Source: Acanthochromis polyacanthus (taxonomy: Eukaryota; Chordata; Actinopteri; Pomacentridae). Taken from it: a DNA stretch of 64,000 bases. Below, in pieces: positions 1 to 52,904 of the stretch. A program made the position numbers and the translations under genes. Location of the stretch: assembly GCF_021347895.1 (NCBI RefSeq), contig NC_067125.1, positions 24,531,621 to 24,595,620 on the forward strand. The letters are read 5' to 3'. The notes under the pieces are model-generated. The model saw only the letters and a program-made list of their open reading frames with translations, did no database searches and was not told the DNA's origin. Positions within the stretch are counted from its first letter, which is position 1; the number at the start of each line of letters is the position of its first letter.

Positions 1-1400
1 TCTTACAGCTGATTTTTACATGCTGGCTTTTATGTGATGTTGATTTTTAGATTTTATTTACTTTAATTTGCTCATTTTATTCTCTTTTATCCTTTCTTTG
101 TTTACTTATTATTATACTTCCACTATTATTATTATTTTTACTCTTTTGAAGCCATTTTATTTTATTTATTATTGTTTTTTTCCTTTACTTGTTTAGACGG
201 TACACAACAGTAAACAGACAAGCAAAATATTTAAAGAAGGATAAGTTTTTTTTCTTTTTAAAAAAAAAAAGCAAACATTACGGTGTATATAGTCAAATAT
301 TAATATATTATAACAAGAAATATACTAAAAATATTTGCAGTGTCATTGGTATTTTTGTTGTTATTTATCTACTTATTTTTGTATTTATTTTTATCTATTT
401 ATTGCTACTACTTTTATTATTATTTTTACTCTTGTGTTTACGATTTTACCCTTTATTTTTTTATTCCACTTGCTTGTTTTTTTGATTTGATGTTGATTTG
501 TTAAATTTTATTTACTTTAATTTGCTCATTTTACTCTCTGTTCTCCTTTCTTTGTTTACTCGTTAATATATTTATAGTATAATTATTGTTTTTTAGTCTT
601 TTGAAGTCATTTATTTTTTCTTCCACTTGTTCTTTTCCTTTACTTGTTTAGACGGTGCACAACAGTAAAGAGACAAGCAGAACATTTAAAGAAGGATAAA
701 AGATTTTTAAATTTAAAAAAATCAAACATTACAGTATACATAATAAAATATAAATATATAATAATACCAAAAATACTAAAAACACTTCAGTTGTTATTTA
801 ACTGAGACACCTGCATGGGTGTGTGCAAATTCCTGGACATGTAATATAATTTATTTGCATTTTTCCAGTCTATTTTTTTCTCTATTATGCCTTATTTATT
901 TACTTATTTTCATATTCATTTTATTTATTTACTGGTACTATTTTAATTATTGTTTTTAGTCTTGTGTTTACAGTTTTACCCTCTGTTTTCTTTTATTCTA
1001 CGTTTTTTTTCTTACTTGGATATATGGTGGATAAAAGATTTTTTGTTAAAGCAAACACATCTAATCACCTATAAAAAAATATAACAATAGTAAAAATATT
1101 TAAATTATTTACTGTATTATTTAACTAAGACAGCTGCACAGCATTGCAGATATATGCAAATCCCTGGACATGTAGCATCATTTATTTTTATTTTTCTCGT
1201 CTATTTTTTTCTCTGTTATCCCTTATATATTTACTAATTTTCCTATTTATTTCGTTTGTTAACTGTTGCTACTTTTATTATTATTTTTAACCTTGTGTTC
1301 ATGGCTTGACGCTCCATTTTCTTGAATTCCACATGTCGTTATCTCTTACTCGGATGTAGCATTTGTTTTTTTTTATCATTTTATATCATGCAGTATTGAT
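1..1400. repeat. AT-rich tandem repeat, about 460-bp unit
   Basis: This stretch is strongly T-rich and contains two clear and one or two decayed copies of a unit about 460 bp long. The block beginning GTTTAGACGGT near 191 recurs near 649, each followed by a matching ACAACAGTAAA segment and an AAAGAAGGATAA segment. A related TTGTGTTTAC...TTTTACCCT block appears near 433, 965 and, decayed, near 1292. The short open frames here are low-complexity and not coding. No gene is visible. Confidence 0.6.
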
Positions 1401-1449
1401 GAATTTTGAAAATCTTTTACAATGTTTAACTCTGTTTTTCCCCTTTTGC

Positions 1450-1990
1450 CTTGTTTTTTTCTCAGACAGAAGTCACAATATTTTGACCCCTCCACGACAA
1501 ACAACATCTGCGCTGAAGGTCGACATGCAGCGAGGCGTCCCGTGCAGCAGACTGGCAGCTGAGTGCATGCGTGTTTGTGCGTGTTTGGATCGGAAACCTT
1601 TGAGGTACGGGATGAATACTTTGTCTTCCTGGAGCCGGCGCTGCAGGATGGGCGGGCAGCAGGAAGAGAGTCAACCAGAGGATCGTAGTTAACCAGGAAA
1701 CGGGCTGCGTGCCGCTGAGGTGCTGATCCAAATCCACAGAGGCCGAGCCAAGAGCCTAAATATACCGAGGAACAATGTCAGAAAAAGAGCTCAGAGCAAC
1801 ACGCCTGCTGGTGAATAATGCATGCAGTAATCTGGGTGGAAGGGCACTGTGACATATATCATGATTTAACTGGCGACACAGACAGACAGTGTGACGAAAC
1901 GAGAAATAGAAGTCGAAATAGTCACAGGAAACAACGGTGAGCTCAGTGACCACAGACCCGAGCTGCCTGAATAGTCCTGGTTTCACTTAA
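1450..1990. other. Unassigned GC-richer patch, no gene recognised
   Basis: Base composition changes sharply from the AT-rich repeats to a GC-richer, CpG-containing segment between about 1470 and 1760. Open frames of 76-109 codons exist on both strands, but none resembles a family I know and none has convincing splice sites on both sides. It could be an isolated exon, a decayed gene fragment or a repeat. The stretch 1990-2310 shows nothing further. Confidence 0.3.
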
Positions 1991-2309
1991 CCCCACCCGT
2001 CTGGTTCTCTAAGTAGCTTAAAATAAGCATCAGTGGTTCCCTGCAAGAAGTGCATTGAGAGAAGGGTTGAAAAAACACCGCAAGGTCGCATTGAAGCAGC
2101 ATATTTCAGCCGACAAGGGAACAAAATCAAACAAAAATAGGTTTCATTTTAGTCGGCGTTGATGACAGACGGAGAAGCTCTCATAGCAAGACTTAAAGGA
2201 GTATATTCAGCTGTCGTAACAGGAGAGATCCTTATAATAACAATGCAGAAGGTTAATGTTTGTCAGGGGATGACAGCAAAGAAAAGGTTTGTTACCAAGG
2301 AACGTGGCG

Positions 2310-3692
2310 GAGTTACACATACATTTGTCTGTCTGTCTGTTAGCAACATTACTCAAACACAGACCAACGGATTTCGATGAAATTTTCAGGGAAGGTCAGA
2401 AATGACACAACGAAAAATTGATTAGATTTTGGCAGTGATGCAGCTCATAGTCTGGATCTATGGATTTGTTCAAGATTTCTTTATCATTGTGAGATAGCAG
2501 CGCGGTGTCACTGTAACCATGACAACAAGTGAACACTACATCAGTTGCCTGTTGACGATCACGACTGAGATCCTATTAAAAACGTGAACTTATCTGTCAG
2601 AAATACTCCAAGGAACAATTGATGTAATTGTGCCTGCCGTCCGCTACATATTTAGATTCAGTATCCGTATAGAGGAGGTCCTTGGTTTATTAATTTTGAG
2701 ATCTGAATATTTGGATTCCCACCACTGTATCACGCAGACCAACCAACCCTGACGTCACGCTTCACTTCGCCTGCGTTAGTAAACAGTAGACAAAAGCCGA
2801 AGACGGAGGTATCCATGCTAACGCTATGCTAATGCTCTTGGACTCTGAAGAAAGATGAAACTTCTCAAAAAAGAGCATTCTTCACCCCTCCTAACACTCA
2901 GCGGCCTACGAGGATGGGCATTCTCGAGACGAGCTGGATATTCGTCAGTAATTGGGACTGAATATCCGAAGTCCAGAAATTGCTATTTGGACCAGCCCTA
3001 GTTTCATCGTTACGTAGGAACGGGCGGGTCCTTGGGTTACGACGTGCGATGTTTCATCATTACATCAGAACTGGTTACGTGGAACTAGTTGGCGAGCGGA
3101 GCGGATGAGTATGTCGTCACGCAGTGCTATAAGACGGCTTTGTTTAAATTCTCCGGTTGTACACCACCTTGGATTGTGCTATATTCACTAACTTTTTGAC
3201 CATTATGACTCCCAAGCGTAAATCACTCTTCTGATGGCAGAACTTCGAAGAAAAGGAAAGCCATCTCCATGGAAGAGAAATTAGATATAAAAAAAAAACG
3301 CTCAAGTTGTGAAAACATATTCTGTTATCTTCTTGTAAAATGATTCATAAATGTATGAAAGTCATTGATATTCATGACTTTTATGAAGAACTGATCGATA
3401 TGTGTGCACGCAACGGCTTTGTTCACATTGTCACCGGAGTTCCGACTTACGGCGAAAATCGACTTGCATTGATCTGTGAGACTGGAACCCTGATGTAAGT
3501 GGAGGACCCCCTGTATAACGTACACATGAATAACACGCATGTGCTCAGCGCAAGGTCATTTTGTTATTCTATGCTGCCGTAATTTCTGATCATCAATAAC
3601 TAATAAACAAATGCTGCATTTCTGACAATGCCATATGGAATGGACAGCGTTGGAGGAGTACTGCGCTCTCTGAGTGCTCTTCTTGTTTATTT
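2310..3692 (+). repeat. Dispersed repeat family D, copy 1 (split by an insertion)
   Basis: The left part (2310-2669) starts with the GTCTGTCTGTTAGCAACATT block, followed by GATGAAATTTTCAGGGAAGG and GTGAACACTACATCAG. The right part (3514-3692) resumes with the GCATGTGCTCAG...AAGGTCATTTTGTT and GGAGGAGTACTG...CTCTGAGTGCT blocks. The same order of blocks is continuous in the copies at 39345 and 54625, so this copy was interrupted. The family is about 0.7 kb long and I cannot assign it to a named transposon class. Confidence 0.6.
2670..3513 (+). mobile_element. Pogo/Tigger-like DNA transposon relic
   Basis: The insert lies between TA dinucleotides (2668-2669 and 3514-3515), the target duplication of the Tc1/mariner/pogo superfamily. 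Its ends form an imperfect inverted repeat (left GAGGAGGTCCTTGG, right GGAGGACCCCCTG). Near 3206 the remnant of a transposase N-terminus can be read as MTPKRKS, then after a frame change a KKRKAISMEEKLD-like stretch typical of pogo/Tigger helix-turn-helix domains. The rest of the transposase is missing, so this is a non-functional deletion relic. Confidence 0.5.
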
Positions 3693-3759
3693 TGATTTAG
3701 GTTTAACATGACACACAAATGAACCACAAGAATCAACACAGGAAGCAGCGTGTTAACTG

Positions 3760-5879
3760 GTTGAACACATGTCAACTTTATTTAAATACTTACAGCCTCA
3801 CCTACAGTGTACAGTTAGAAAACTCCTCCAAAGACAGGAAAGATACTGGTCAAATTTACAGAGTGAGAAAATAAACTTAAAACAAATATACAAAACAACA
3901 AAAAGCCGTAAAGGAAAGGACAAACTTTCACGCTGGCACTCAGCCTCCCGCCAGGCTTTTCAAAGGCTGGCCAGGAGGGAGCAAATAGGGAATTCTTTGT
4001 TAGTCTCAATCTTCACACACAGAAACCAAAAGAAGCCTCTCTCCTCTCCTCTCCGTTACAGACCGCCTTCATCCCACTGAGGTGAGTGGTATTCACATAT
4101 CCTGACATACAAAATTACTCAGTTCAAAAATGACAAAGTGAGGAAGCATATTTACCCGAGTATAAAAAATAAATTAAAATGATCAACATTTTTAACACGA
4201 GACGGTCGACGACGATCCTGAGAGCTGTTGTACAATCTTAACCTCCTGGAAGTGGGGGGGGAAAGAAGTTCTGCAACTTCCACTGCTGTGACGTCCACAT
4301 TTACAGATTCTCAAACACACCTGACGATGAAACCGCCGCCGAGTCCCACTAAACGGAAACAACCGCTCCTCCACTTCAACTCGTACAAACTGAATCCACA
4401 GCAACAGAACATTTCTACTTAAAATGTGAGCCTGAAACTGAAAAATATTTAGTTGAGTGCATTTTAATGACATGGTTCTCTCTGTCAGCAGAGGGCGCCC
4501 CTGCACAGCTCAATACTTGATGTGAATTTTAGGTCCGTGGGTCATTTCTGATTGTCACAGTGCCACCTAACGCTTGAGCGAAAAGCTTGAAAATTGATGC
4601 AGCAGGGCGGCGAATTGTCCTGTTCCTCCAACCTGCTCTCAGAAATCTGCAGTCTCATCCAGTAGGATTCCTTTCCATTCTTAACAAAGCGGTTAATAAT
4701 ATCAAAAAAAAATTAAAAGCAATGATTTACACGATGGCTTTAAAGTCCTCCGGTTAATCAGAGCTCAATTCTGATCGTGAAAAATCAAACCAGGTTCGAT
4801 TTTTTTGGCTGCAGATGCGGCAGACCTTGCGACAAACGCTTCAGAAAATCAGCTCCGTCTGCTCTTTATCTTTTCCACCTTAAAGTTGCAGAAATCTCCA
4901 CTTTTGCACAGCGATAAAACAAAATGTTCACTTGAAAGTCTTTTCTCTTCATAGTAACAAGACTACTGAAGGCAAAACGTGTAGAATGGGGGAAAAAAGG
5001 GTGTAGTGGTTACAGAGGAACAGCAAAGTCACCTGTTCTGGTAAATACCTGAAAGGAATCTGTATGGGAACAGCAGGAGGAGCTACAGATGTTAAAAATA
5101 TCAATACAAGCCTCAGAGAACATAAGCTGACAGTGCAAAGAAGAAGTAGAAAAATAAATACTAAAAAAAAACCAGATCAGGCAGAATATAGATTTATATT
5201 CAGATATTTGAAACAGTTTCTGCAGAAAACGTGATGTAAACAGAAACTAAATGTGTGATTTCGCTGGAGAACGGGTCGTAAAGGGAAAACAGAGACAGAG
5301 AAGGCAGTGATGTGTTTACATGTTTGTTTGCGATGTGCTAATTTCAGTGCGATTTCACCACAGAAACACCACAAATGTGTTAAGAAGAAATCTATCTTTT
5401 CATTTATCGCACCGCCGACTGCAACTGCCCAAAAACACGTAGTACGAGCACGTCAAACGGTGCAAAGATGAGAAGACTGACAAAAAAATAAAGAGAAACC
5501 GAAGAGAAAAGAGACTGAAACAAGATGTGAAGCTAAAATGTGCATTCCATATAAACGCGTATCGTCGCTGTCTGGATAATTGTTTTCACCAAGCACTGAG
5601 ATGAAGAGAATACATCTATTTATACACCAATAAGTCTGTTTAAAATAGAGATCTCACTTTAAACCCTCCCCATTACCCCAAAGTCTCTTATAGAATCTGC
5701 ATCTGCAACACTGTGGGAAAGTGTGTGTGTTTTGTTCACGAAGGTTCGTCCTAACCAGTCTTACAGGCAGGCGCCGCCGTGCGCTTTTCCGTTTTTCACT
5801 GATCTGTTCAGCGTCCAAAACGTATTAAAACGGCCCAAAACCAAAGCAGGTCCTGGGCTTCAGGGCTCCAGGACGAGTG
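3760..5879 (-). other. zc3h4: zc3h4 3' untranslated region
   Basis: This non-coding stretch follows the zc3h4 stop codon on the minus strand. A canonical AATAAA poly(A) signal lies on the minus strand at 3777-3782, giving a 3' UTR of about 2.1 kb. Small open frames on both strands show no family resemblance. The UTR end is inferred from the signal alone. Confidence 0.6.
3777..3782 (-). terminator. zc3h4: zc3h4 poly(A) signal AATAAA
   Basis: This is the first canonical hexamer that I noticed downstream of the zc3h4 stop codon on the minus strand. Cleavage would be expected 10-30 bases further, around 3750-3765. Confidence 0.55.
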
Positions 5880-18549
<12,670 letters not shown>

Positions 18550-18559
18550 CTGTATTTGG

Positions 18560-21500
18560 AAACAAAGCAAACGGAGGAAAGTTACATATCTCATCTTCTC
18601 GTTTGTTTTGGCTCGGTCGGCTGGCCATCTCACCAACCTTTAAAAATTATTTAAAAAATAAAAAAAATAAGGGGAAAAAAAGCACAAAAATGACTTATTT
18701 ACTTCTTTATACACACCTGCAGATAAATCAGATGAAAAACAAGTACAGAGGTTTGGTAAAGTTGACAACCATCTAAGTTCAGACATTAAGTCTAGATTTA
18801 AAGGATGAATGATTTACAAAGCATTGCTGCCAATTTAAATGTTTTTATTTTGTGATCAAACGGGGGTTTTTAGATTCAAAACTAGGAGGTGGACTTTTGA
18901 CTGAAACGCACATTTGAGGTTGAAATTTTTTTAAAAATAATGTCAGACGACTTTTTGCAGTTAGTAACAAGTTGTGGCATGGAGAATCGTTTAAGTCGGC
19001 TTATTCTTTATATTAAACAGCTCCGAGGGGACTATCTTCCGTATTCTGGGTGAAAACCTGACACACCGTCAGACGGAACAAAGGTTAGTTTGATTAGCTG
19101 TTTACTCTGATTGGGGATTTGTAAATAAAAGATTATGTTTTTGGTGCGTCTGTGTCTCTACTAGCTGCAATGGCACAACTTTTTAATTTCTCATGGGCGC
19201 TTTTTATGTTTAAACAGTGAGTCAAAAGCTTCCACACATGCCTCACTACATTATATATTAATCTCCTCAAACACTCCACATGAAAAACACCTAAAATGCT
19301 CAGAGGAATCAAGCAAAACTGAATAAGCCACGTGAAGACTAAACTAAAAATGCTGAACACAACTGAAACCACGCACATTGAATAGGATATATCGTCTTGC
19401 TAATAGAAAAACAACTAAATCAGAACACAAATATGAACAACACTGCTCTATAAATATGTTACATCTTCATGCATCCATATCTACAGCTAAACAAGCTGCC
19501 ACAGGATAACAACTCAACAAAGGCGCTTTGAAAACACACAAATTCGTGGAATCAAGAGGAATTTTCTACATTCTCTACATATCTATTCAACACAGTCAAG
19601 AAGAACGTAACACTGATCAGCTTGGACTTAACCTTGATGCTAACCTCTGTGCTACTTTTGTAAAAATGCAGCCTAACTGGTTTAAATCAATGCAAGCCGT
19701 GATCTGCAGGGCATCCACACACATTTACATCATCAAACTGCCTAAATGCCAAAGGCTGAGGGGATCACCACATGCAGCGTTACTGTAGTCAACTGCTCAG
19801 GCTGAACAATAACAATCATAACGTCCTTCTACTGTAAGAGGAGCTACTTTTATCCACAACCAGCTACTGAGCATACATTATCTTGCCATAGTTAGATCAT
19901 GTGGTATGATTTAAGGCATAGGCTATCAACAGAGAGAGCAAAGTTTAACAACAACAAATAGACCCAAGTATAAATCACTCCCATTTTGAGAAAATATGTG
20001 CCAGCTCTCAGAGAAAGGCTAACACCCGAGTAGCATTTGCAGCAGGCTGGGAGTGATGCCTGAGGCCAGGACGATGAGAACAGGATTCCACTTATTCACA
20101 CAGCTGCCATACAGTTTTGGTCCTATGAAAAGCACACGGTGAACTGTGTACACTGTGAACGTAGCAGGTGGTGGGTTAGTCGATCTGCTTTGAAGCAAAA
20201 TGTCAGCTGCACCGAAGGCTTCCACCGCACCACATCCTCAGCATACCCGCTTCCTCGGGGCGGGGGGAGCTAAATAATCAGCCCTAATTAATCTCTGCCT
20301 TGCAAACAGAGTTCATCTGCAGAAAGTTCGGAAACAGAGCCACAACTCTGCACAACTTTGTGTTTTCGGAAAGAAGAAAACCAACTCGGTACGATCACTA
20401 TGTTTGAAAGCTGCATCGGAGTTTTATCCAAGGTTGTGACTGCTATCAATACTAAGATTATGATTAGGAAATAAGTTATCTGGATAATTTTGTTGAGCAA
20501 AGCCAAGAGAAGTTAAGTTTTCATCAGGAGTGGTTCCAGATTTGACAGTATTTTGGGTTTTATATAGCAAAGTTATCCAGATGACCGAGGAAAGCCCGTC
20601 TTTTTTTTTTTTGGAACATGTCGTGGTATACGGCTTAAAGTTACTCCCCAAACAAAATCCACTTATCTGCTGTTTGTTATAGCACACAATCCAAAACAAA
20701 CAACAAAATCTATCTTTATATTTGATCTGACACTGGAACATGAGCTCCAGTGAAACTCTAAACTTGTCATGCTCTTACTGAAAGTTCTACTTTTATCACT
20801 TTTGCTCAACAAAGTTGAGCAAAGTAGCTCCAAATAAAAGAATAAATGCAGATTATGCTGTGTTATCTGGCAATACGGCCTCTAAATAGATACTCTGTAT
20901 CAGATACTTAGAAGTAGGGTACATTTTCCAATTTCAAACTGAATCAATCATGACGTAAAAAAAGTCTTGAAGAACCAAAAAGAGGATTACTGTGACCATG
21001 AATCTGTCCACATCTTCAACACCTTCTACAGTCAGGCAGGTTCTTTCTCCTGCACCAGCCATCAGCTTTGAATCCAAACACCACAAACTCAGGGGTAACA
21101 TGTCCACAGCCAACTCACCCCTCTTTTTTTCCCTACTACTGGCATGTGCTATGTGCTGGCACTTTAATCAAAACCTGCCAGATTCAGGCACATAGACCCG
21201 TGAATCTGTCATGTAGCGGTGGAGGGCTCTGTATCACAGCTCAGGGATTTGGCTGTATTATGGAGGCAGGTTGCCGTGAATGGGGGGGTGGCTGGGATTC
21301 ACTGTGGCCTGAAGCTCGTGGCCTCTCCAGCCTGCTGGGATACGACACACACATCACCTGCTGCCAACAATATGCCACTTTGGAGCAAAACTTGAAATGC
21401 AAACAAACTCCATCCAGACAACTTTATGCTCGGCTCGAGATATTTTACCAAGTCAGATAAGCACAAACTTCAAGAGTTACTATAGCTCATGTCTATTAAC

Positions 21501-21850
21501 GCACATTTACACTGAGCAGACCTGTGGAGAGGAAAAACTGTTATTTACTCAGTGATTTCTTGATTAGACCCTACAAAAGCTTCAATGACAAGTGAGCACG
21601 TTAAAGTCCAAGCCTGAGCAGTATGTCACCAAAAAGTTTTTATCTATGAACACTGCACCAAACTGCAAAATCTCTCAACACACCTGACTAGAAGACAGCT
21701 GAGAAGTTCTCAAAGTTTAACAGAGCACATGATCATTCTGTCCATTAAGGATGATTGAATCAAAGGATTTACCATGCACTATGGTACATTATTAGCTCAG
21801 TGGATGAGTCCATAACTTAATCCTATAAGCAAAGGGCCATGATTAAAATG
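18560..21850. other. Large 5'-proximal zc3h4 intron, no other gene seen
   Basis: I read this stretch on both strands. It contains AT-rich unique-looking sequence with short open frames of no recognisable family. No conserved exon, tRNA or obvious transposon stands out. Confidence 0.4.
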
Positions 21851-21862
21851 GGGAATACTTAC

Positions 21863-21900
21863 TGTGATAGGTTCTCTTCACATTTTGCATTCAAAACCAT
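21863..21900 (-). CDS. zc3h4: Candidate first coding exon of zc3h4
   Basis: An ATG at 21900-21898 opens MVLNAKCEENLSQ and runs into a strong donor, CACA/GTAAGTATT. The two leftover bases (CA) join the first G of the 18549 exon to give glutamine and continue PEDGELEEGELEDD in frame. The frame stays open upstream to an ATG at 22068, so the exon could be longer. The proposal rests on frame and splice-site strength only; other candidates are listed under findings. Confidence 0.3.
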
Positions 21901-22299
21901 TGAAAAACGTTTCCCTAACCCTTTTTGGGGGACTCTAGTGGGGTTTGTGGGACTTGAAAGTGGGGCCAACTGGGTACAGCAAATTTTGCCAACTGGGGAC
22001 TGTGGAAAGGGGGAACTTTGTGTTTGACTTGAAACACTTCTGGGATGCTTTGCAGACGTTTTACACATTTTTGGGGGGGGACTTTTGTGGATGTTTTGGG
22101 ACGAGTCAGTGTGGGCACGACTGTGAATAAAAGTGACATGTTAGATAAATATTCATGACCAACATGCTGTACGTTTATATATCTAGCTACGTTTACCGAA
22201 TAGATAAGCCGAAACTATTTCAAATTTTTAAAAAACAACCAATTTTAAGACTACTAACCTTCAAGTCTTGAGAGGGAGAGCTCCCAGGTGTCTAAGGGT

Positions 22300-24715
<2,416 letters not shown>

Positions 24716-24716
<1 letters not shown>

Positions 24717-24723
24717 GACGTCA
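24716..24723 (+). promoter_or_regulatory. sae1: CRE palindrome TGACGTCA upstream of sae1
   Basis: A full cAMP-response-element palindrome lies about 110 bp before the sae1 start codon, next to a GC-rich CGGCGCCC motif. This fits a core promoter bound by CREB/ATF proteins. The sequence shows the motif; the function is inferred. Confidence 0.4.
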
Positions 24724-24832
24724 TCTTTCGGCGCCCATTTAGCGGGACCGTCGCGGCGTTTGAAACATCAACATCTGTAGCTCCACAAAATTCCATTTTA
24801 TACCTTATTTCTCGGTTTTAGAGCGGATTGAA

Positions 24833-50239
<25,407 letters not shown>

Positions 50240-50450
50240 GTCCGTCGTGCTTCACACACAAATGCGAGCCTTTCTGTTTGTTCTGTCTTGTTATTTATGT
50301 CGGCATTTTCTCCACAAGTCAAAGAAATAAACTGTTGATGCATTTTTTTTCTGTTTTTAAATCACATGATCGCAATTTCCCTGAAAACACAAGTACAGTG
50401 AGATGTGGTTTTTTTATCATTTGCTAATAAAACATTGTTTAATTACAAAA
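50240..50450 (+). terminator. sae1: sae1 3' UTR with two AATAAA signals
   Basis: Canonical poly(A) signals lie at 50326-50331 and 50426-50431, giving a short 3' UTR of about 110-210 bases. Confidence 0.65.
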
Positions 50451-50959
50451 AAGACTCTGGACTCTTGTCATAAAATGTATATATATAATTTATATAATAT
50501 TTTTTCTTTTCCAGGAAAGGCGATATGTTCCACTAATTTTTCGTTTCTCTTTTTTTTTTTTTATGGAAAATTGACATAGCTATTGTAGCCATTTCACACG
50601 ACAATAACGACATGTAATATATCATATAAAAGCTTCGAATATCTAGTTTACAAATACAATCATACTGTTCTTGTATGATTATACGAGAACAATAATGCTG
50701 ACGTTGCTTGCATGAACTGCTGCTCTGTTGGTGTCACCTCTCCTTTCAAAAATGAGGACATTTGTAAGTGATCCTAAACTTTTGAATGGCTGTTTACATA
50801 TAAGCGAGACTCAGTATTTTTTATACATTTCTATACAATAGAAATGTATAAAAAATACATTTCTGTTGTATTTTCATTACAATAGAAATGACATGAATAA
50901 GTGACGGCATTCTCAGAGTTAATGTGTTCATGGAATTTTTAAGATGAGCAAATCAAATT

Positions 50960-50961
50960 GA

Positions 50962-51002
<41 letters not shown>

Positions 51003-51110
51003 CCAATTATGAATAAAAAAGTAATAATTCAAATATCAATGAAAAAGTTGACATAAATATATATATATATTTATGTCAACTTTTTTATTGATATATATAC
51101 TATATCACTG
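50960..51110. repeat. (TA)n tracts and AT-rich hairpin
   Basis: (TA)n at about 50966-51001 is followed by a long inverted repeat at 51033-51097. It pairs GAAAAAGTTGACATAAAT with its complement around a (TA)n loop. Such AT cruciforms are unstable replication-slippage sites. Confidence 0.6.
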
Positions 51111-51318
51111 ATGGAATGTATTCTATATTGCATATCTGCACGATAATGCCATGTATTCCAATGTTTGGCTGTTTATAAGTATTGACTTCCTACATTATCT
51201 TTGGATCAATTTTCGATCACTTTTCATTCCGTTTGTTGTTCTTGTTACTGTAAGCCACGTTCTGGCTAAGGATGTTTTAAAGGCTTTTTAGTAAAGGATG
51301 AGGGTCCATCATTTTATA

Positions 51319-51569
51319 TATGAAGACTTTATTTGCAAAAACAGATAAATCCATTTTAGAAACTTTCAGAAAACTTAATTTTTTATTGTTTACTTGAGAT
51401 AGTAATAATAATTTATTTTTTCTCTATTTTATCATGCATTTTTCTACTGAGTCAAATCCACTCAACTTCAGTTTGATTGATATTATCTCAAGTAAACAAT
51501 AAAAGAAAAAGGTTCCTGAAAATTTATCAAAACGGAGTTATCTGTTTTTGCAAATAAACTCTTCATATA
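51319..51569. mobile_element. Fold-back element with long inverted repeats
   Basis: Arms of about 90 bp pair across a 75-bp loop. The left arm starts TGAAGACTTTATTTGCAAAA and the right arm is its inverse, TTTTGCAAATAAACTCTTCA. TATA flanks suit a TA-target MITE. No coding potential is present. Confidence 0.55.
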
Positions 51570-51734
51570 AATATATATACATTAACACATTATATGTGTT
51601 AACCACACTAGGAACAGAGAGGGCATAAACATGTTTATAGCCTCAATTTAGGAGAAGCAGAAAGGAAACGGGTCAGAGGTGACAGCTTGTAGGATCATTT
51701 GAGGTGACTTATAGTACCTACAACTTGATTTAAG

Positions 51735-52900
51735 GTGACTGCAGTGGGTCCCTGGGCCAAAACCGGCACTCCAGAGGGTCCAATCCGGCCCGCGGGTTGA
51801 CTTCGTAAAGAGTAAAAATTACAGAGAAGACATTAACTGCAGATTGTAAATTAGAAAACTATAAATTTAAAATAATTTCTAGACCATGACAAGTTGTTTT
51901 GATCATAAAGTAAAATACTTGATTGTTCATTGTTCTTTTGTCACTTTGTGTCGCATTTTTGTAAAATATTGCCTTATATTTTGTTGTTTGTTCTCTCTGT
52001 ATGTCGGACTTTTATCATTTGTCTCGTGTTTTTGTCGTTTTGCCTTGTCTATTTTTTGGTTTCTCGGTTTTGTCATTTTTTTGTCTTGTTTGTGTCGTTT
52101 GCACATTTTTTGTCGCTTTAATTTTTTTGTCTTCTTTTGTTTCGTGTCATTTGTCTCATTTTTGTAATATTTTGTCTTTCTTTGTCTGACTTGTCATTTG
52201 TCTCATGTTTTTGTCGTTTTGTCTCGTCTTTGTCATTTTGTTATCCTTTATCTTATTTTTGTTGTTTTTTTGTCTGACTTTTGTCGTTTGTCTCATGTTT
52301 TTGTCATTTTGTTTCTTGCTTTTGTCACTTTTTGTCTTGTTTGTGTCATTTGTCCATTTTTTTGTCACTTTAACTTTTTTGTCTAATTTTTTGTCTCGTG
52401 TTTTGTTTCGTGTCATTTGTCAAAATTCTTTGTCATTTTGTGTCACATCTTTGTAATATCTTGTCTTGGTTTTGTTGTTTTTTTGTCTGTTTTGTCTTGT
52501 CTTTTTGGTTTTCGCGTTTGTCATTGTGTGTTTCCTTTGTGTCTCACTTGTGTATTTTGTCTTATTTTTGTCATTTTGCTTCTCGCTTTTGTCATTTTGT
52601 GTCTCATTGTTGTAATGTTCTGTTGTGGTTTTTGTTGTTTTATCCTTTTTTGTCTCTTTTGTTATTTTGATCATAAAGTAAAATATTATATGATTAAGTT
52701 CCAGATACCTATGACTAAATGTTTAGTACCTTTTTGTAGATAAACTGATCTGTAGGTTAACATTTTTGCACTAAAACAAAGGAAAAAATTGGAGTTGTGG
52801 TTATTTATAGGTTATTATGCTGCGATTTACTGGTCTGACCAGCTGGAGTTTGAATTGGGCTGAATGTCGACCCTGAACTAAGATGAGTTTGACACACCCT
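51735..52900. repeat. TTTTGTC-rich interspersed element, copy 1
   Basis: A core of irregular TTTTGTC/TTTTTGTC/CATTTTGT units (about 51940-52660) is flanked by GATCATAAAGTAAAATA on each side. Downstream lies a shared tail with GTGGTTATTTATAGGTTATT and a closing GAACTAAGATGAGTTTGACAC. The same architecture occurs at 62085-63215. The ends resemble fish hAT-like non-autonomous elements, but I cannot prove that. ORFs in the core are low-complexity. Confidence 0.5.
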
Positions 52901-52904
52901 TACT

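Noticed and set aside
52156..52674. Lys/Asn/Thr-rich minus-strand and Phe/Leu-rich plus-strand ORFs
   Set aside because: They are products of the irregular TTTTGTC repeat, which lacks stops in some frames. The same applies at 62100-62984.
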